The notes beneath the pieces were generated by a model that worked only from the letters and a program-made list of their open reading frames with translations, made no database searches and had not been told where the DNA came from. A program made the translations under genes and the position numbers. Source: Lyophyllum atratum (lineage: Eukaryota; Basidiomycota; Agaricomycetes; Agaricales; Lyophyllaceae). From it: DNA of 64,000 nucleotides. The DNA lies in contig JACGCN010000056.1 in the NCBI GenBank assembly GCA_014905825.1, positions 181,168 through 245,167 of the forward strand, in the 5' to 3' direction. Positions within the stretch are counted from its first letter, which is position 1. Each line of letters begins with the position of its first letter. Of the stretch, positions 58,640 to 64,000 are shown one piece after another.

Positions 58640-58993
58640 CAACGTCACCTCTGTATCATCCAATTCGGGGTTTGCGAGCTGGACTTTGAGCTCGTGCCGT
58701 GCCATGCGAGCGCATCGTTTTGGGTCTGGGTGGAGAAGGCAGGGTGGACGGCATGATTGAGTCTGAAGCAGAGATGAGGGGGGCGGCTGTGGAGGTGACG
58801 GAAGGAGTAGAAGGAATGGAAGTGGGCTCAGACTCGAGGGGATCAGGAGCGGAAGGCTGCAAGATCCCAGTACGGCTAGAGAACGTTCGCACGAAACATG
58901 GAACGGAGGAACATACCCTGGACGAAGCCTCTCGAACCAAAGCCGCCCCAAGCTCTTCTCCACCACGACATCCCGCACACCCATCACCATCAA
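58640..58993 (-). pseudogene. 3' fragment of the large acidic gene
   Basis: The minus strand has an exon end with ALVREASS, an intron, then an exon starting PSAPDPLESEP (compare PPVSDPLESEP) and, after a frameshift, RHELKVQLANPELDD (compare KRKLKVQLANPDMND). The final part is unlike the other copies. It is 2.8 kb upstream, in minus-strand order, of the VGPL fragment that should precede it, so the fragments are rearranged. Confidence 0.78.
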
Positions 58994-59518
58994 TATTCCG
59001 TCAGACTGACATACCTGATCAGCAACTCATTGTCATCTGCGTTGAATATCTCGATCCGCAGGCTTTGCGATGGCAGCAGCGTTGGCGTAACTCAAGTCGT
59101 AGATATGCGCTGAATCCTAATGGGTCTGACTTTCAAGTTCCTCGAGTACTTCCCCTAATCGACTTTTGATACACCTTTGTTGCTTGATGCACGAGTTTCT
59201 ATATCCTTCTTGCATCAAATTAAAGTGAACAGCATTTCCTGAAAATTGGGACGCCCTCATGGTCGAAAAAGCGGCACAGACATGAGGATTCCGAGGACTC
59301 GGACTCGGACTCGGAGGAGAGAAACTGGTCGGAGTGACGTGACAGACAAACACGAACAAAGGACAAAGGACTGAAAAGAAGACGTGTGAGATCTTGAGAG
59401 CAAGGGTAAGTACTCGAATCGACGCGTTGAAACGCTGACATCGAACTGCATACGCAGAAGGCAAGATAATCAGCCATTTTATGATACATGACACTGAATC
59501 TCATCTGCAGTCCAATTT
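58994..59518. other. Intergenic upstream of the Alba-like gene
   Basis: Contains a short GGACTC repeat (GAGGACTCGGACTCGGACTC, about 59292-59312). No gene seen. Confidence 0.4.
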
Positions 59519-60397
59519 ATGGCTGACTCGCCACACCCCAAAGCTGCCCAGACCGAGGAAGTTGAAAAAGCCACCGAAACCGGTCCTCATGTCATTCGGA
59601 TAACGGACAGTGGAAAGCTGAGAGTTTGGGTAGCATTTTCTCTTTCTTTCCTTGAGGTATGTACCAAAAATCTTTCTGTCAGCTAGGAATCGTTCACGGA
59701 CACATTTTGGCTTCACTTAGGCAAACGAGGATAGACCCATCGTATTCCACACTCTTCCTCTAAAGCCAAAGACAGCACAAGATATCAATGCAGGAGACAC
59801 TGCTCAGGATCCTGCTGCTCCTTCTAGGCAAAAATCATCTACGTCCAAGGCCAATAGCGCGACTCTCGCCGTCCCGCGTCTGCTATCCGTCGTTGAGATC
59901 GTGAAACGCGAGTTCATCAAGTCGCTGGAAGCAAAGCACTCCCCTCGGCTCGCAGGACTACATCAGTACAACGAGATTGGGTGCCTTGAGGACCTCGAAA
60001 CGTCTGCAGAAGAGCCGGAGGAGGTGGACAGGGCTGCCGAGATTGCCATGGCGTTAAGCGGTAATCAGTACGCGGCTTCCTCTTTCCTTCTGGTCCAACT
60101 TTTTTAAACCCATAGAAACAACAGCGTGAAACAGAAACAAACGCCTTACATGAAAGTTACGCTTTCGAATCGTCCTCTGCCTGAACTGGTGGAGCAAGGC
60201 GCGACGTGAGTATTGTCTGCCTCTGTGATTGGTTTCTTGCGTATTAGATACTGATGTCATAACATAGGTACCAACCACCTGTGATTCGCAAGTTGACGAA
60301 GTCGGCCAAGATTCGGATGAAGAAACGAGACCGGGCTGCGAAGCATGCGGCTTCATCGCAGGATGCTGCAGATTCCGACGCTGTGGTACCGGGTTGA
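59519..60397 (+). CDS. Alba-like nucleic-acid-binding protein
   Basis: Four exons (59519-59656, 59721-60067, 60116-60205, 60268-60397) encode about 234 residues. The core reads HVIRITDSGKLRVWVAFSLS, then FLEANEDRPIVFHTLPL, a serine-rich insert, and VPRLLSVVEIVKREFIKSLE. The second half has KQKQTPYMKVTLSNRPLPEL and YQPPVIRKLTKSAKIRMKKR, a basic tail. This is the pattern of fungal Alba-domain proteins related to the Rpp20/Pop7 subunits of RNase P/MRP. Such proteins bind RNA or DNA; the precise role is unknown. Donor at 60068 was chosen over 60061 because only it keeps the frame. Confidence 0.72.
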
Positions 60398-61097
60398 GAC
60401 CTCTTTCTTCGGGCCTCATCATGATCTTATGCGAACCTGCACCTTCCGCCCACGTCGTGCCTGGATTGACCCCGCTTGGATGGTAAAACCATTCCGCCTC
60501 ATCATTTGCGCTGCATTCCCGCCGTGTTGAGCGCGTCATTAGGATCGCTGTTCGAGATCGGTACAGATGCTATCTGCTGCTCTCGTCTATTGGACATGCA
60601 TGGGCTTGCTATAGCCTCGACCGAGGCTGATTGATGTCTCAGTCGAGAAAGAGTGGTCGTGCGATAGGGGAGGCAAATGTGGCCCGAATGACACGTAGTC
60701 CCTGTTGGCGGATACTTTTCTTTGTTGGCCGCGCACTTGACTGCTCTGGTCATGTGTTAGGTGCGCAGAAATTAACGTTCTGAATGCATGCGCGGAATGT
60801 GAAAAGTCTTCATCTTCAACGTTCCAGGCCCGAACGATTGGGATGATATCGTTTGGGATACGTCGTTTCTTTTCTGTGTGGAAGAGCATATTCCTTTCAA
60901 GTCCACTAGCCATGTACCTACTTTTGCGCCATTGCCGGCCATTGCACCCGGACTCGCAACAGCACGACGACGTAGTTGTCGGTGACATGCCCTTGGTCAC
61001 AATTATATGATGCCAGCTGATGCAGGGGCCTTTCCCATGTCAATCAACTGCTGTGCATGGGGTTGAAATCGACACAGCTCTCTGATCACCGACATCG
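60398..61097. other. Intergenic
   Basis: A 137-codon minus-strand frame at 60587-61000 starts MTKGMSPTTTSSCCCESGCN but shows no known domain or splice partner. Left unannotated. Confidence 0.4.
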
Positions 61098-63046
61098 ATG
61101 ATCTCCACAACACGTTCGACGTCCCCCGCGACATGGGCGCAGTCCTCTCGCCCAAAGCCGGCCAAGAAGGTGTCGACTCTCGCGCCCTCGAAGGCCCGAG
61201 GAAAGAAAGCCGCGCAAGCGTTGGATACGAACCCTAGCTCATACGACCGCACCGACCCTTTCTTCGCCTTCAACACCTTTATCAGGTTGCTAGGATCCCT
61301 CTCCTCGCGTATTGGCGGATGCCAGTACAAACTAACGCCTGACGAGCACAAACTGTCCTTACATCTACTCAGCATCGTCGAACCCTTCGTTGGGCTCGCG
61401 CCTTCGCGCCGTACCATCACACGACAGCCACTGAAGTCCTGGATGCCATCATCTTCCACGTCGACTCGAAACGCGACCTGCTATCACTTGCGCTCTCGTG
61501 TCGCCGGATGCACGATGTCGTTTGCCCTCGTCACCTTGCCTATCGTGTCGTACGCTGTAAAGTCAGTGCGATAAGCGTCTGGAACCATCTCATGGTCAAC
61601 CGCGCTTTGGCGCGGAACGTTCGTAGGCTCGAAATCTTGGACGAGCGAAGCACCGAGCCCGAGATCGTTCCCCCAGGCATTTTAGCCTCTGACACGGATT
61701 TGGAATCAACCGACGACGAGCTGGGTCTACATGACAAGCAAGAGCGGTACCTTGTTTCGGCGATGACTAAAATGTCTGCGCTCTCGTCGTTCGCGTGGTC
61801 TTGCAACCACTCCCCATTTCAATCGACAACGTTTGGCCTACACTGCTGAAATGTCAGTCATTGCAGGAGGTGGAGATCAATGACAATCTCGTGTTTTCAG
61901 GTCCTGCCGAAAGTGGGGAACGTAAATCGCGCAAGCAGATCGTTGTGAGTCTCTACCCTCTGGGAAACTATTTGTGGTCCTCACCCTTAGCCTGTAGCTC
62001 CCCCACATGAAGACTATGTCATTACGCTCGACGTCACATATATATGGATCGACCAAGCAGCCGAACCTAACACGCATATCTGGTTTCCTTAACCATTGTC
62101 CAAATCTGAAGGTATGTCATGTTTCTGATACCGCGATTGAGACCATCTCCTGACAGTGTTACGTCAGTCCCTCGACATAACCTACAACTCACCTCGCTTG
62201 ACTCCAGGCGCGGGACCATCTCGACCTCAAGCCGACGAACTCCTGTTATACGGTCGCTGGGGTCTTTTGACCTCCCTTACACTCACAAACGTCCGGTGTT
62301 CACCCACCACTGGCTTCGACTCCACTTCTAACTTCCTTTCCGCCCATCCCAACCTCGAAGTGCTTCACTTAGATATTATCCCCATCGCTGGCACCCCTGG
62401 TGCCCCCGACCTCGTCCTTCTCCCGGATTCACTACCCAGACTCCGCGAGTTACATGCACATAAGGAAATCGGCACCGCCGTCCTTGAATGCCCAAGCACC
62501 CACCCTCGTCCGCTTGAGACCATCAAGGGCTTCCGCCTCTCTGGTATCCACGGTGGACGCGATTTAGACCTTGCATTCCTCGCGAATCTAAAGCGGAGCG
62601 GCAAGCACGTGCGGAGGATTGAGCTCAGTGGGTGGAACGAGATGGAGGATATCAGGCGGCTCATTGAGTGTGCGCCTGGTCTGACGTGGTTTGACGTTGG
62701 CAGGAAGGGTGGTGGACAGCTCGGGAAGGACAAGGCGGCCACTGCGGTGACGAATACGTTAGAGTGGGGGACGCTGCTGTCAGAGCTGCACGACCTGGCG
62801 GCGTTCCATGGTGTGAGATTCTTCTTTGAGGTGTCCGGGCAGGCGGCGCTCCCTGGCGTGTTGCCGACAAGCACGCATATCTCCATGACGGACAGGAGCA
62901 GGATACGCAAGAATGACGAGGTTGCAGCTGTGCTAGCTTGGAAGTGCCCGAAGCTGAGGAGGGTGGATCATTGGGATGAAGGCGCGGGCAAGGTTGTCAT
63001 CCTTGTTAAGGATACCCCAGAGCGATCAAATGAGAAGGAGAGGTAA
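61098..63046 (+). pseudogene. F-box / leucine-rich-repeat-like protein with a frame break
   Basis: After a basic N-terminal stretch (start uncertain; 61098 is the first plausible ATG), the F-box reads ATEVLDAIIFHVDSKRDLLS then LALSCRRMHDVVCPRHLAYR at about 61424-61550. Next come VWNHLMVNRALARNVRRLEI and an acidic loop. Around 61810-61820 the frame breaks: SSFAWSCNHSP is followed, one base out, by ISIDNVWPTLLKCQSLQEVE, as if one base was lost in CCCCATTT. Introns at about 61945-62008 and 62112-62158 lead to the last exon with leucine-rich segments (LLTSLTLTNVRCSP, HPNLEVLHLDIIPIAG, LPRLRELHAHKEIG, KRSGKHVRRIELSGW) and the end VKDTPERSNEKER. F-box proteins present substrates to SCF ubiquitin ligase. 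The break could be real decay or a base error. Confidence 0.7.
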
Positions 63047-63970
63047 GGTGGGAGGTAAGGAGAGTCAAGGTTTGACAATATGCCTTTGACTAGGTATGGC
63101 CTGCGTGGTTCGTTTTCTATGCTTTTCTATGCTTTTCTATTCTCCTGGACTTTCATGCCCACTATATTGCTAGGGAAGAGGGCTCATATAACACATCCGA
63201 TTCATCGATGTCATTTGTGCCTCGTACTTATGATGACCTTACGCCTCCATGCACACTTGGTGTGACAAGCATCCCGAACATCATCTCACCGAAGGTGCAG
63301 CGCGCGGCCTCAGCTTAATTATATGTATGTACCGCAAGGGATCGACATGGGATCCCTGCTTCTCGAATCAAATGCAAGCTCCATTTCGTGTCCATCTCTG
63401 TGGAAGGCGTCAACCGAATAACATAAATGATGTGCAAATTGGCCTTCGCACATGTTAGGCTGCCGTAACCAAGGTATATACATATGCATGTACACATGGC
63501 ATGCAAGGAGGACTCTTCATACTCGGGGAAGTAGTGAGGTGACATGTATTCCGTTACTTGTCATTCCGTTAGACGTCAGGTGAGGCTCTGGGCACTATCT
63601 CTTTAGATATAGGCAAGGCTTGGACGTTTCCGAGGGCGTTGAATCGAGCTCGAGCCGCGGATTTAGTAGCCTTGAGCCGCGATATGGCATGGTACAAGGG
63701 AATTGGATGGGGATGCCCAGCAGTCTATTACTAGAAGTAAATTACACCCACTTGAATCTAATTCTGGGCCAAATCTGGTCACATCAAGTTCATTTAAGGG
63801 AAAGTCGTCCTGAGATTTGAGGTACTTGATCTGGACGCGTTTACGCGAATGTGCCACGTGACTGTGATTTCTGGTCACGATTCTCTTTTGACACGGCAAC
63901 CGATTCAGAACCCTTCTTGAACCCTTCAACTTTCATGTACCCATCTGAAGTCCCGAGTCTACTCCGAATC
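63047..63970. other. Intergenic
   Basis: CTATGCTTTT is repeated in tandem near 63118-63140. No gene recognised. Confidence 0.4.
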
Positions 63971-64000
63971 ATGTTCACCTCACTTCTGATTGCCATTTCC
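63971..64000 (+). CDS. Possible start of a secreted protein, cut by the window end
   Basis: ATG at 63971 begins MFTSLLIAIS, ten hydrophobic residues that look like the start of a signal peptide. Too short to identify. Confidence 0.3.
   Translation, partial: MFTSLLIAIS

Noticed and set aside
60587..61000. Cysteine-containing minus-strand frame
   Set aside because: No signal peptide and no recognisable domain.

Overview
The window looks like nuclear DNA of a wood-decaying basidiomycete (Agaricomycetes). Genes are split by many short introns of about 50-65 bp, two of them leaving micro-exons of 8 and 10 nt. The gene content fits the same group: a class II manganese peroxidase, hydrophobin-like proteins, a DUF6534-type membrane protein, a BTB protein, an F-box protein and a Ngaro-like tyrosine-recombinase retroelement. 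No species can be named from the sequence alone.

The window is a mosaic of two gene types. Ordinary single-copy genes are a short manganese peroxidase (15.3-17.2 kb), the membrane protein (17.8-19.5 kb), an O-methyltransferase (21.1-23.0 kb), an Atg14-like autophagy protein (24.3-25.9 kb), a BTB protein (37.1-38.1 kb), a TPR-Fic protein (47.5-49.1 kb), an Alba-like protein (59.5-60.4 kb) and a broken F-box/leucine-rich protein (61.1-63.0 kb).

Around these lies a network of segmental duplications. A convergent two-gene module occurs three times (3.1-6.8, 31.0-34.9 and 38.5-42.4 kb). It pairs a large, very acidic protein with three predicted membrane segments with a tiny secreted cysteine-rich protein. 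Only the middle copy of the large gene is free of frameshifts. Scrap pieces of the module lie at 36.2, 55.7 and 58.6-59.0 kb, and a fourth small-protein gene at 50-51 kb is split by a transposon. Three hydrophobin-like genes share the same exon structure (1.8, 52.6 and 54.4 kb). Two paralogues encode 49- and 52-residue secreted peptides (27.2 and 46.1 kb). Two families of nucleotidyltransferase or nucleotidyltransferase-like genes are duplicated, and one member of each sits head-to-head at 57.2 kb.

About thirteen tRNA-like units, all on the minus strand, lie at 27.7-30.5, 35.1-36.0 and 46.6 kb. Most keep paired acceptor stems, a B box and a downstream T-run, and most have a swollen, intron-like anticodon region.

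Mobile DNA consists of a degenerate Ngaro-like element with split direct repeats (8281-13925) nested in an older repeat, a 149-bp CACTA-like MITE inside an intron, and a 1044-bp element with 31-bp inverted repeats and a 9-bp target duplication. All splice models were read by eye from consensus sites, coding frame and agreement between paralogues.
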